This document shows positions 23,774 through 31,540 of a stretch of 49,804 nt of DNA, piece by piece. The number at the start of each line of letters is the position of its first letter. The stretch's first letter is position 1. The notes beneath the pieces are model-generated. The model was not told the DNA's origin. It made no database searches and saw only the letters and a program-made list of their open reading frames with translations. The position numbers and the translations under genes were made by a program. The stretch is from assembly GCA_902799185.1 (NCBI GenBank), contig CADBZO010000007.1, positions 68,383-118,186 of the forward strand, in the 5' to 3' direction. This DNA is from an uncultured Bacteroidales bacterium (lineage in GTDB: Bacteria; Bacteroidota; Bacteroidia; Bacteroidales; Paludibacteraceae).

Positions 23774-26188
23774 CTACAAGCCGAGGTGGATGCGGAACCG
23801 CAAAGCCCATTGTACCTGCGGCGAGAGACTCCATACCGAATACAAGTCGCAAACGCGCAGGATATTTCCGATTCCTACGCCTATTTCGGTGTACAGAGTA
23901 TGAGCGTCGCTTCCGGTGAGCGCGCGGTGGGGGGCAGCGAGGTAGCCGTAGGCGATCTTGGTCTCGACCAGTTCGCGCAGATGCAGCCAGCGGACGCCGG
24001 GAATGAGGTTGAAGAGGATACCCTGGCCATTCCACCCGGCCTGAAGCGCGAGGTATTTATCCGCCATCAGTTCGTAGCCGTGCAGGAGCGTGAAACGGTA
24101 CGGGTCGTAGGCGTATCCCTGGTTTGCCGAAGCATGCCAGAGCAGGGTGGCGGGCACCTTTCCGAAAATCGCTCCCGCCTGGAATGCATAGTTGAGCGTT
24201 CCTCCCATGCCGAGTTGCGCGTGGTGGGTGAGCAACAGACGCAGGTGGGCATACAAGCCGGCTTCGGCGGAATGGCTCCAGTGGCCGAGTTCGAGGCCTG
24301 TGAAGAGAACCGGGTATTTGCCCGAATAGGCATACCTGCGGGAGAAGAACCCGTCGTATTTGCGTTCTCCCCAAGAGAGGCGGCTGAGCAAGCTGAGCGC
24401 CTGGTATGAATAGGGCGTGCGGTGTACGGTGTAGGGTGCGTAGAGGTCATTCCGTCCGGCACGGATATAAGCCTGGGTCTCCAGCATGGTAGCAGGTCCG
24501 GCGGAGGAGGCGAATTGCCCCCAGTCGGCGAACCAGCGGAGCTGGAGCTGGCGGCGGTACATGGCGGTGTTGATGCAACGCTTGTCCCGGTGCAGCGCCT
24601 CAAAGGCATAAGCCGTGAAATCGAAATTACCCAAGCCCATGGAGTTCTCCCGCAACTGCCGGTCGAAATCATCCACTTCGGACCATACATAGCCTTCCCT
24701 GTATTCCAGTTGCAGGGTGTTGGTATGGAGCGCCGGCAGGTTGACCGATATCCGCCCGAGTCCTTTTGCCCGGCGGTCCTTGACACCATAGCCAACAGCG
24801 GCTTCCAACGACACGGTTTTGGAGAACCGTTCGTTCGTGCGGAACGGCAGTCCCACATGTACGCCCTCATGGTGGTTGACCTGTAATATCTCCTCCACGT
24901 GGCCGATATCCAGGAACGTACCGGTGGGGATATATCCGGTGGTGGCGATGGTAGCAAACCATTTGGCTACGCGGACTACCGGCAGGCTGTCGAGTGCCGC
25001 AAAAGCCGAGTCGCGGGCAAGACCGGCTTCGCCTACAGGACCGTCCGGCGGACTATAAGACCGCTCTGCTGTAAGACCGGCTTCGCCTGCAGGATTGGTA
25101 AGCGAGGTGGTTAATAAGAGGGTGGGAAAAACCGAACCAGCCCGCTCGGTCTTGACCACGAAATCAAGCAAGACGGACAGGTGCTCTTCTGCGATGGAGC
25201 CATCGGGAGCAAGGGTCTGCGAGACGTGCAGGTTGTTCACATAATTGACCGCCACTTCGGAGGGGACATACGCCTGTAAGGCACGGAGGGCAAAGGTGGT
25301 GGTGTCAATAACCATTTCGCCGTTGAAGGTGGCGTAGAAGGGGTTGCGAGTGCGGAAAACCACCGTAACGTCGTGGCGGTTTTCCGCTAAAGTATCGTTT
25401 GTACCGCTCTCTGCCAGATAGTACCGGTAATAGAGGTTCCCGCCGGCGGCCAGCGGGGAGAGGAACGCGTGTCCCATGATCGGGACGGAAGGGGCATAGA
25501 AATTGAGGTTTCCTTCGCCGCCAAGGAGCGATGAGTAATCCGTCTCGGAGAGTACCAGGGTCTGTGTCTGCCGGTCATTGGCGGGTGTGACGGTAGTGCC
25601 GGAGTGGCGGAAAGTCTGCGTCTCCCGGTAGAGGGGCATGATATACGTAGAGTCGTCCTGCAGGATCATACCAGCTTGCAGACTGCGCCATAGGGCACGC
25701 CGCAGGTGGCGTTTGGAGATGTGCGAGACATAGAGTGTCTGGGTGCGCCGGAGGTCTGCGGTTGACTCGGGATGGAGCGTGCGGTCGTTCTCCGCTCGGC
25801 GGGCTCTTACCTGCCTGAGGATTTCCAAAGCGGGGTTCTCGTTGGGGGCTACCACGACTTCCTCCAGCATCGTCGATCGTTCTTTCATCGTCACTTGCAG
25901 CCCGGCCATTACTCCCGGTGTGATTTCAAACCGCTGGGGGTAATAGCCTACGGCGGAGAAGACGAGCTGTGCTTTGTCCTGCATGTCCACGCGGAGAACG
26001 TAGTTGCCGTTCTCGTCAGAGGTGGTACCGATCTTTGTGCCCCGGAAATGGATATTCACATTGGGGATAGCCTCTCCCGTGGTCTCATTCATGATCTCCC
26101 CTACGATGATTGTTTCGAGTGCGTGGAGAATTGAAACATGAAAAGTGAAAAGTGAAAGGAGCAGGAGCCCTCTCATCCAATGTTTCAT
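23774..26188 (-). CDS. DUF5686/carboxypeptidase-like regulatory domain outer-membrane protein
   Basis: 804 residues from ATG 26186-26188. Signal peptide (MKHWMRGLLLLSLFTFHVSI), a carboxypeptidase-regulatory-like beta domain (about 25-100: IIVGEIMNETTGEAIPNVNI, GTTSDENGNYVLRV), then a DUF5686 region and many barrel-like strands to the C-terminus. The family resembles the N-terminal parts of TonB-dependent receptors without being transporters of known substrate. In-frame repeats: 7-mers in the signal peptide (26127-26159) and family B elements at 25021-25094 (NPAGEAGLTAERSYSPPDGP). It is the last gene of the rpmH operon. Confidence 0.88.
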   Translation of the reverse strand: MKHWMRGLLLLSLFTFHVSILHALETIIVGEIMNETTGEAIPNVNIHFRGTKIGTTSDENGNYVLRVDMQDKAQLVFSAVGYYPQRFEITPGVMAGLQVTMKERSTMLEEVVVAPNENPALEILRQVRARRAENDRTLHPESTADLRRTQTLYVSHISKRHLRRALWRSLQAGMILQDDSTYIMPLYRETQTFRHSGTTVTPANDRQTQTLVLSETDYSSLLGGEGNLNFYAPSVPIMGHAFLSPLAAGGNLYYRYYLAESGTNDTLAENRHDVTVVFRTRNPFYATFNGEMVIDTTTFALRALQAYVPSEVAVNYVNNLHVSQTLAPDGSIAEEHLSVLLDFVVKTERAGSVFPTLLLTTSLTNPAGEAGLTAERSYSPPDGPVGEAGLARDSAFAALDSLPVVRVAKWFATIATTGYIPTGTFLDIGHVEEILQVNHHEGVHVGLPFRTNERFSKTVSLEAAVGYGVKDRRAKGLGRISVNLPALHTNTLQLEYREGYVWSEVDDFDRQLRENSMGLGNFDFTAYAFEALHRDKRCINTAMYRRQLQLRWFADWGQFASSAGPATMLETQAYIRAGRNDLYAPYTVHRTPYSYQALSLLSRLSWGERKYDGFFSRRYAYSGKYPVLFTGLELGHWSHSAEAGLYAHLRLLLTHHAQLGMGGTLNYAFQAGAIFGKVPATLLWHASANQGYAYDPYRFTLLHGYELMADKYLALQAGWNGQGILFNLIPGVRWLHLRELVETKIAYGYLAAPHRALTGSDAHTLYTEIGVGIGNILRVCDLYSVWSLSPQVQWALRFRIHLGL
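25021..25094. repeat. GC-rich tandem element, family B, in frame in the DUF5686 gene
   Basis: GACCGGCTTCGCCTACAG, GACCGTCCGGCGGACTATAA, GACCGCTCTGCTGTAA, GACCGGCTTCGCCTGCAG (plus strand). These are the same units as in radA. It encodes PAGEAGLTAERSYSPPDGPV between two otherwise conserved stretches. Confidence 0.85.
26127..26159. repeat. 7-mer array encoding a signal peptide core (DUF5686)
   Basis: AAAAGTG/GAAACAT-type units; the gene strand encodes SLFTFHVSILHA. Confidence 0.8.
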
Positions 26189-26199
26189 ATGTGTCTGTT

Positions 26200-26228
26200 C
26201 ATTTTTCACTTTTCACCTTTTATCTTTT
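26200..26228. repeat. 7-mer array at the end of xerD
   Basis: ATTTTTCACTTTTCACCTTTTATC (18-mer-plus run of 7-mer units) spans the xerD stop and encodes its last residues KKIKGEK. It also gives the 17-bp spacer to the next gene. Confidence 0.7.
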
Positions 26229-27153
26229 TTTGGTTAGCCGGATGGTATTGCAGCACAGCCTTGCGCAGGTCGGCTATATTGACGTGGGTGTATATCTCGG
26301 TGGTGGCCAGATCTTCGTGGCCGAGGAGTTGCTGAATGACACGCAGGTCTGCACCGTTTTGGAGCAGGTGGGTGGCGAACGAGTGGCGGAGAGTGTGGGG
26401 GGAGACGGTCTTGGTGATACCGGCTTCGGCGCAGAGGCGTTTGACGATGGTGAAGACCATCACGCGGGTTAGCGGGCGTCCGTAGCGGTTGACGAAAGCG
26501 ATGTCTCTTGACTCGGGTTTGACCGGCCAAGTGGAGCGCTCCTGCATCCAGTAAGCGAACCGCTCTTCCGCTACCGGCGAGAGGGGCACGAGACGTTGTT
26601 TGGGGCCTTTGCCTTCAATGAGCATATAATGTTCGTTGAGGTAGATCTTGCTCAGTTGCAGGTTGACCAGTTCGCTTACACGCAGTCCGGAGCCGTAGAG
26701 CATCTCCATCATAGCACGGTTGCGGTGGCCTTCGTTGGTGCTGAGGTCGATAGCCGCCATCATCCGGTTCACTTCGTCCAGGGAGAGAACGGTAGGCAGG
26801 TGCTTGGATTTCCGGGGGCCTTCCAACAGTTCCGTGGGGTCCTGGTCAATATAGTCTTTGTACAGCAAAAAGCGGTACCAGGCATGAATGCCGGCGAGGA
26901 TACGTGCTTGCGTAGCTTCCGACTTGATTTCCTTGAACCGGTCGAAGACAAAGGCCTCCAGTTCCTCGAAATCCATGTGTACATAGTCCAGCGGTTCGCC
27001 ATTCTTGCCGGTGTGCGTAGATGCGTACTCGCGCAGCTTCGCGAGGTCCGTCTCGTAACCCTCCACCGTGTTTGGCGAGTAACTGCGTTCCAGGCGCAGG
27101 TAGGTGTGATACTCGCGCAGGAGTGCTTCGTCCGATGTTATCGTTTTAGCCAT
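26206..27153 (-). CDS. xerD: Tyrosine recombinase XerD
   Basis: 315 residues from ATG 27151-27153. A core-binding SAM-like domain (about 1-100) and a catalytic domain with the complete set R158, K182, H253, R256, H279 and Y288 (nucleophile, in TTEIYTHV). XerD resolves chromosome dimers at dif with a partner Xer protein; the partner is not in this window. It overlaps the upstream lipoprotein gene by 16 bp, so it is a core operon gene rather than a phage integrase. The end of the frame is made of a 7-mer array. Confidence 0.93.
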   Translation of the reverse strand: MAKTITSDEALLREYHTYLRLERSYSPNTVEGYETDLAKLREYASTHTGKNGEPLDYVHMDFEELEAFVFDRFKEIKSEATQARILAGIHAWYRFLLYKDYIDQDPTELLEGPRKSKHLPTVLSLDEVNRMMAAIDLSTNEGHRNRAMMEMLYGSGLRVSELVNLQLSKIYLNEHYMLIEGKGPKQRLVPLSPVAEERFAYWMQERSTWPVKPESRDIAFVNRYGRPLTRVMVFTIVKRLCAEAGITKTVSPHTLRHSFATHLLQNGADLRVIQQLLGHEDLATTEIYTHVNIADLRKAVLQYHPANQKKIKGEK

Positions 27154-27704
27154 AGTTGTAACGAGTCCCGGAAATGGCATTCGTAGGTAGCGGAGCGGTT
27201 CTCCGCGTTGGTATAGACCAGCGTGAAGGAGAGGCGGGTGAGACCGCCGGTGGTGTCCTGCACGGTGAATGAACCGGAGTCGAAAAGCTGATAAGAAATC
27301 AGTTTGCCGTCCTCAATCTTCAAGAGGTACGCACCATGGGGCGTGCCTTCGAAATCCCGGCCGGGAAGGAAGGTGAAGGGATAGTTGAGAGTGGAGAGTT
27401 GAGAGTTGAGAGGTAGTGAGGTGTATTCGCCCAAAGCAAGCGTATCGCCGGGAACGAAGATGTCCGACAGGTAGAGGTTGTAGCCTGTGCCCTGCATGCG
27501 GCGAGTGGTTGTATCGAGTGTCAACCCTTCGGAATAGAGGTCGAGAGAGACTACGGCGCAGGGTATCGAGTCATAGCAACGCCCGTGACGCTCCTCCCAA
27601 CCGGAAGTGTATTGGTCGGGGAAAATATTGGGCGAGACATATGTCTTCCTGGGATTGCAGGCAGCAAGCGCTACCAGAACTATGAGAGGGAGGAGTTTTT
27701 TCAT
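27138..27704 (-). CDS. Lipoprotein of unknown function
   Basis: 188 residues from ATG 27702-27704. The lipobox LVALAAC has acylated Cys16. The mature part begins NPRKTYVSPNIFPDQY, and the C-terminal half is beta-rich (SFTVQDTTGGLTRLSFTLVY). I do not recognise the family. A 7-mer array at 27381-27412 adds LPLNSQLSTLNYP in frame. The start overlaps the permease stop (ATGA), suggesting an envelope role shared with the LolC/E-like protein. Confidence 0.85.
   Translation of the reverse strand: MKKLLPLIVLVALAACNPRKTYVSPNIFPDQYTSGWEERHGRCYDSIPCAVVSLDLYSEGLTLDTTTRRMQGTGYNLYLSDIFVPGDTLALGEYTSLPLNSQLSTLNYPFTFLPGRDFEGTPHGAYLLKIEDGKLISYQLFDSGSFTVQDTTGGLTRLSFTLVYTNAENRSATYECHFRDSLQLWLKR
27381..27412. repeat. 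In-frame 7-mer array in a lipoprotein gene
   Basis: GTTGAGA/GTGGAGA units on the plus strand; the gene strand encodes LNSQLSTLN. This is nearly the same peptide as in the genes at 163 and 7949. Confidence 0.8.
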
Positions 27705-28915
27705 TGGATCGTAATCTTTTTGCTGGGGTACCATGCGGCTAACCATCCCAAGGCGAAGACCATCAAACCGACTAACAGTATATCCGGCGTTTGGACTTGA
27801 ACGGGGTAGGCGGAGATGACATAGTCGGCACCGGTGCCCAGTTTGAGCCATCCGTAGTGTTGCTGCCCCAAGCATACCACTACCCCTACTACCAGCCCGG
27901 CTATCGTTCCTAACACCGAGATGAGCCATCCCTCCAAGAGGAAAATGCGGCGGATGGCGGCCTCGTCGGCTCCCAGATGGGAAAGGATGCGGATATCGTC
28001 CTGCTTGTCAATGATAAGCATGGAGAGGGAACCGATGATATTAAAACTGGCTATGAGCAGAATGAAAACCAGCAATAGAAATGTCAGCAGCTTCTCAATA
28101 CGCAGGATCCGGAAGAAATCGTGCTGTTGCTCATAGCGGTCCAAAACCCGGTAGCCGGGCCCCAGGTGATTTGCTATTTGATATTTGATATTTGAGAGTT
28201 TGACGCCTTGTTTGGGTTGAATACGAAGGGCTGTGGCGGTGTGTTCGTCGTAGTCGAAGAGCCGCTGTGCAAGAGGCAGGGAGACGAGCATCAGCCGGTC
28301 GTCGTACTCAATCTGGTTCACGGCAAAGGTGCCGGCGATAAACGCGTGTTCATGGCGAAGCGACCGGTCGGGACGGAGCATATTCAGCTGTCCGGTCCGT
28401 TCGGGTGCGTAGAGGTGCAGCGCTCCCGTGAAATGGGCGTTGATACCTATCTGTGCTGCCAGGCCGCGCCCGAGTACAGCCCTGTCGAAAGCGCCGTCAT
28501 GGACGGAATAGAAACCATCGGTGATGATAGAGTCGATATGTGCTGTTGCCCTAAAAAGAGAATCCACCCCCATTATCCGTGCAGGGAGCTGGTGGTCTTT
28601 GTACCGGATAAGAGCGGTTTGCTCCAGTTGCATGGAGACGGCTTCGATATCTTCGCGCGCGCATAAAGAAACAACAGGCGCCGTGTCAGTGCGGAGGGTC
28701 TGCCCTTCCGCGGGCACGACGAGCAGCACCGGGTCGAACTCCGAAAACATATGTTCCACCAGTTCGCCAAAACCGTTCATGACGGATAACACGCATATCA
28801 TAGCTGCCGTGACGACAGCTACCGCAGCAGCACTGATTCCGGAAATAATATTGATGGCGTTGTGTCCTTTTTTCGAGAAAAGGTACCGCCAGGCGATGTG
28901 CGATTCGAGGCTCAT
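27701..28915 (-). CDS. FtsX-like ABC permease, LolC/LolE type
   Basis: 404 residues. One N-terminal helix (about 22-45, NIISGISAAAVAVVTAAMICVLSV), a large periplasmic domain (about 50-270), and three C-terminal helices (about 275-400) as in lipoprotein-releasing LolC/E and MacB-like permeases. The start SHIAWRYLFSKKGHNAINIIS is typical of Bacteroidota LolE. No ATPase partner is adjacent. A 7-mer array (28169-28202) encodes KLSNIKYQIANH in the periplasmic domain. It overlaps rbfA by 4 bp. Confidence 0.9.
   Translation of the reverse strand: MSLESHIAWRYLFSKKGHNAINIISGISAAAVAVVTAAMICVLSVMNGFGELVEHMFSEFDPVLLVVPAEGQTLRTDTAPVVSLCAREDIEAVSMQLEQTALIRYKDHQLPARIMGVDSLFRATAHIDSIITDGFYSVHDGAFDRAVLGRGLAAQIGINAHFTGALHLYAPERTGQLNMLRPDRSLRHEHAFIAGTFAVNQIEYDDRLMLVSLPLAQRLFDYDEHTATALRIQPKQGVKLSNIKYQIANHLGPGYRVLDRYEQQHDFFRILRIEKLLTFLLLVFILLIASFNIIGSLSMLIIDKQDDIRILSHLGADEAAIRRIFLLEGWLISVLGTIAGLVVGVVVCLGQQHYGWLKLGTGADYVISAYPVQVQTPDILLVGLMVFALGWLAAWYPSKKITIQ
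28169..28202. repeat. In-frame 7-mer array in the LolC/E-like gene
   Basis: ATTTGCT, ATTTGAT, ATTTGAT and ATTTGAG units (plus strand); the gene strand encodes LSNIKYQIAN. Confidence 0.85.
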
Positions 28916-29247
28916 TGCTTCAGCAGTTCATCAATGCGCTCCATGCGGTCGATCGTCTCGTCCAGATGGAATATAATCTCAGGGATGATACGCAGTTGAT
29001 GACGCTCCAACGAACCCAGTTCACCGCGGAAACGGTGGGTGTTCTCTTCCATCAGCGCCATCGTAGAAGCTACCTTGTCTTGCGGGAAGACAGAAAGGTA
29101 GATATGCGCAATAGAGAGATCTGACGACACGCGCACCTCGCTCACGGAAATCAATGTCCCATGAAGCGTGCGCGCGTATCGCAATAAAATGTCGCTCATG
29201 TCCTTTTGAATCAGACGGGCGATCTTGTGTTGTCTGGTGGACTCCAT
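28912..29247 (-). CDS. rbfA: Ribosome-binding factor A
   Basis: 111-residue KH-like 30S maturation factor. RQHKIARLIQKDMSDIL at the start and DLSIAHIYLSVFP in the middle are RbfA signatures. The rpmH stop and rbfA start share a base (TAATG), and the end overlaps the permease by 4 bp. Confidence 0.95.
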   Translation of the reverse strand: MESTRQHKIARLIQKDMSDILLRYARTLHGTLISVSEVRVSSDLSIAHIYLSVFPQDKVASTMALMEENTHRFRGELGSLERHQLRIIPEIIFHLDETIDRMERIDELLKQ

Positions 29248-29405
29248 TAGAACTTGTGGCGTCCTTCGTCGGCTACAGTCAGTTTCTTACGACCTTTAGC
29301 ACGGCGTGCAGCCAATACACGGCGACCGTTAGCGGTAGCCATTCTCTCCAAGAAGCCGTGTTTGTTACGACGCTTGCGTTGGGAAGGTTGGAATGTACGT
29401 TTCAT
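29247..29405 (-). CDS. rpmH: 50S ribosomal protein L34
   Basis: 52 residues, ATG 29403-29405. Starts [20 protein letters not shown] and continues with [21 protein letters not shown], the universal L34 pattern, with a short acidic-basic end [10 protein letters not shown]. It is the first gene of a seven-cistron overlapping operon, from its own 31-bp promoter, with a small hairpin in the leader. Confidence 0.97.
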   Translation of the reverse strand: MKRTFQPSQRKRRNKHGFLERMATANGRRVLAARRAKGRKKLTVADEGRHKF

Positions 29406-29423
29406 TGTTCAATAATATTTAAT

Positions 29424-29439
29424 GTCTTCTCACGAAGAC
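29424..29439 (-). promoter_or_regulatory. Hairpin in the rpmH leader
   Basis: GTCTTC and GAAGAC pair around a 4-nt loop (GTGA on the transcript), 18 nt before the start codon and after an A-rich stretch. There is no U tract, so it is not a terminator; it could be a regulatory or protective stem. Confidence 0.55.
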
Positions 29440-29462
29440 GGGTTTTTAGTCAAAAAAGCGTG

Positions 29463-29493
29463 CAAAGGTACTGCTTTTTTTTTAATTGACCAA
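29463..29493 (-). promoter_or_regulatory. rpmH operon promoter, conserved 31-bp type (variant -33)
   Basis: -33 TTGGTCAATT (the only member lacking TTGC), an A9 tract, and -7 TACCTTTG followed by CACG. TTG to TA is still 23 nt. Confidence 0.82.
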
Positions 29494-29528
29494 ATTTTTG
29501 AGCATTTTTTTTGCTTTTGGATGCATTT

Positions 29529-30098
29529 TTAGTCAAAAACCTCGGTCAAAATCTCCAAAGAGCGTGGGGATTCCCAGGTCTCTACATGTTCTGCAAAGTA
29601 GGCGCAAAGGCCTCGCAGCTGCTCTTGACGCTCGGCGCGTGTGGCGGGGGTGGTGAAGAGCGGATGCGTCTCTTCCAGTGCAAAACCCAACCGTGCCGCA
29701 AAGGCTATCAGGAAATGTACGTGGAAATTCTGCGGCTCGTCGGTCTCATCCAATGCCTGTATGGCGTTGGCCAGGAAATCGAACATCGCCTCGTCCGGCA
29801 TGGGGTGGCGCAGTACGTGGTACAGCACTTCGCCCAAGAACAGCGCCACGGTGCGTTTGTACGGGTCGGTGGTAGTCGTCGCGGGCACGAATGACAGTTG
29901 CGCCGTGCGGAGAGAGCGTTGGTCGGTAGTCAGTTGCAGCAGCGCAAGCGGGGAATACAGTCCGGCACTTTTCTTGCGCCCCAGGCCATATACCTTATAG
30001 TTTACGCGCCCGCCTGTACGCGTGTATGCATGTAACAGGTGCGCCTGGTCCGATACCGGCTGTAACGACAGCACTATCGCATCAGTCGTGCTTAACAT
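29529..30098 (-). CDS. recO: DNA repair protein RecO
   Basis: 189 residues from ATG 30096-30098. N-terminal OB fold (LSTTDAIVLSLQPVSDQAHLL, RTGGRVNYKVYGLGRKKSAG), then a helical domain. RecO helps load RecA at gaps. It is shorter than the typical 240 residues and no Cys4 zinc site is visible. The start overlaps the phosphoesterase gene by 17 bp. A TTG further upstream would extend the frame but ATG is favoured. Confidence 0.9.
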   Translation of the reverse strand: MLSTTDAIVLSLQPVSDQAHLLHAYTRTGGRVNYKVYGLGRKKSAGLYSPLALLQLTTDQRSLRTAQLSFVPATTTTDPYKRTVALFLGEVLYHVLRHPMPDEAMFDFLANAIQALDETDEPQNFHVHFLIAFAARLGFALEETHPLFTTPATRAERQEQLRGLCAYFAEHVETWESPRSLEILTEVFD

Positions 30099-31074
30099 AC
30101 ATGAAATCAATCACTTCGCCGTTATCCATCCGATGAACATGTATATGCATCGGCGAGGGTTGGTAGGCTACCGTCGTGCGTTGGATAGAAAGAACGGCGA
30201 AAGTAGGAACGGTGTCGGTGTGGTCAGTGCGGTAATGAAAACGCTGCGGCTTGGGAGTGCCGGAGGTGTTGAGAACCATGAACGGCGAGCGGCGCATGTA
30301 ACTGTGGTCATGGCCGGCAATGACGAGATCCGCTTCTCCCAGGGCATGACGGAACGCGAGATAGATCAGGCTGTTGAACCGTCCTTTGGCGGCGGAGAAA
30401 ACGGGGTGGTGCATCATCACGACGATGTATCTGTCGCCCGCCGTAGCCATCGTCTTGCGCAGCCAGGTCAGCGTGCGGGTCAGATAGACGAGCCGCGTGA
30501 GCGGGTTGGTATCCAGTACGATGAAACGCAGCTGCGGGAAATCGACGTAGTAATGCTTGCCCGGTACGCCAACGGGGCCGTTCGACGGCTGCGGGAAGGT
30601 GTGGCTCCAAACAGGCGAGAGGGTTTTGTGGAGACCTTTGGAATACTCATGGTTGCCGGGTGTGTTGATGACCGGCAGGGCGGATAAGCCGGAGGGAACC
30701 CATTCGCGGAGCAGCCACTGTCTGTAATACTCCTGTCCGCGGTGCATCCAGTCGCCTACCTGCGCCACGGCATCCGCCTGCGGCACCCAGGCGGCGAGCG
30801 AGTCGTAGTCAGCCCGGGTCAGGTTATTGTGTATGTCTCCCAAGATGAGGATGTCCAGCGCCTGCGGCGAGAGGGTGTCTTGCCACCCCTCGTCGGTAAC
30901 CTCGAATCCCGGCAGGGAGTCGGAGGCGAAGGTAGGGAAGACATATTCCTGTACCTCCCCCGTCCATTGTTTCTCGGCCGGCATACCGAACCACGCTTGC
31001 CAGCGGAGGGCGCATATCACTACGCCCGCCACCGGCAAGAGGGTCAGTACTATGATTTTAAGCCATCTCTTCAT
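30082..31074 (-). CDS. Metallophosphoesterase, membrane-anchored
   Basis: 330 residues. One N-terminal helix (about 6-24, IIVLTLLPVAGVVICALRW), then a calcineurin-like phosphoesterase domain with LGDIHNN, VGDWMHRG, GNHEYSK, MMHHPVFSA and AGHDHSY, which supply the two-metal site. The domain faces the periplasm; the substrate is unknown. It starts where the DUF3127 gene stops (TGATG) and overlaps recO by 17 bp. Confidence 0.92.
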   Translation of the reverse strand: MKRWLKIIVLTLLPVAGVVICALRWQAWFGMPAEKQWTGEVQEYVFPTFASDSLPGFEVTDEGWQDTLSPQALDILILGDIHNNLTRADYDSLAAWVPQADAVAQVGDWMHRGQEYYRQWLLREWVPSGLSALPVINTPGNHEYSKGLHKTLSPVWSHTFPQPSNGPVGVPGKHYYVDFPQLRFIVLDTNPLTRLVYLTRTLTWLRKTMATAGDRYIVVMMHHPVFSAAKGRFNSLIYLAFRHALGEADLVIAGHDHSYMRRSPFMVLNTSGTPKPQRFHYRTDHTDTVPTFAVLSIQRTTVAYQPSPMHIHVHRMDNGEVIDFMYVKHD

Positions 31075-31502
31075 CAGAAGGGCAGGTCGCTTGTGCCGTC
31101 TCCGGCGGAAGCGTCAAACGGATCTACGTTTACCGGTGCGGCCGCAGGTGCGGCTGCCGGAGCGGCAGGAGCAGCCTGTACGGGAGCGGCGGCAGGTGCT
31201 GCAGCGGGTGCTACGGCTGCCTGCTGGGTGGTGTCGCCCTGCTGGATGCGCCAGGCACGGATAGAGGTGTACCAGCGGCCGTTGAACTCACGGCTCTCGA
31301 TATCGAAGCTGACGGTCACCAGCTGGTCGATAGCGCAGGGGTTCTGCTTGATGCGCTCCTCGCCGAAGACCTCGAAATGAACCTTGCGGGGATATTGGTC
31401 GAGCGTCTCCAGTACGTACGGCTGTACTTTCCACGGGTTGCCGTTACGGCCTACGCCGCTCTGCTCCGGGAGAACTTGTATGATTTTGCCTACTACTTCC
31501 AT
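31074..31502 (-). CDS. DUF3127 OB-fold protein with SSB-like tail
   Basis: 142 residues. DUF3127 OB-fold domain (about 1-90: MEVVGKIIQVLPEQSGVGRN, SFDIESREFNGRWYTSIRAW), an Ala/Pro linker (about 92-125), and an acidic end finishing in DLPF. The end mimics the DDxPF tip by which SSB recruits repair and replication proteins, so DNA-linked function is likely but unproven. Neighbours pgk, phosphoesterase and recO do not define it; recO is a known binder of SSB tails in other bacteria. Confidence 0.88.
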   Translation of the reverse strand: MEVVGKIIQVLPEQSGVGRNGNPWKVQPYVLETLDQYPRKVHFEVFGEERIKQNPCAIDQLVTVSFDIESREFNGRWYTSIRAWRIQQGDTTQQAAVAPAAAPAAAPVQAAPAAPAAAPAAAPVNVDPFDASAGDGTSDLPF

Positions 31503-31506
31503 CGTG

Positions 31507-31540
31507 TAATTACGAATTAAAAATTAAAAGTTACGAATTA
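31507..31540. repeat. 7-mer-like AT-rich array between pgk and DUF3127
   Basis: AATTACG, AATTAAA, AATTAAA, AGTTACG and AATTATT units; it begins in the pgk stop codon. Confidence 0.7.

Noticed and set aside
26206-27153. Phage or integrative-element integrase
   Set aside because: The protein fits XerD over its full length and overlaps operon neighbours; no attachment site, tRNA junction or mobile cargo is nearby.
27705-27929. N-terminal extension of the lipoprotein frame
   Set aside because: It overlaps the permease coding region in another frame; a lipobox signal peptide starts at 27704.
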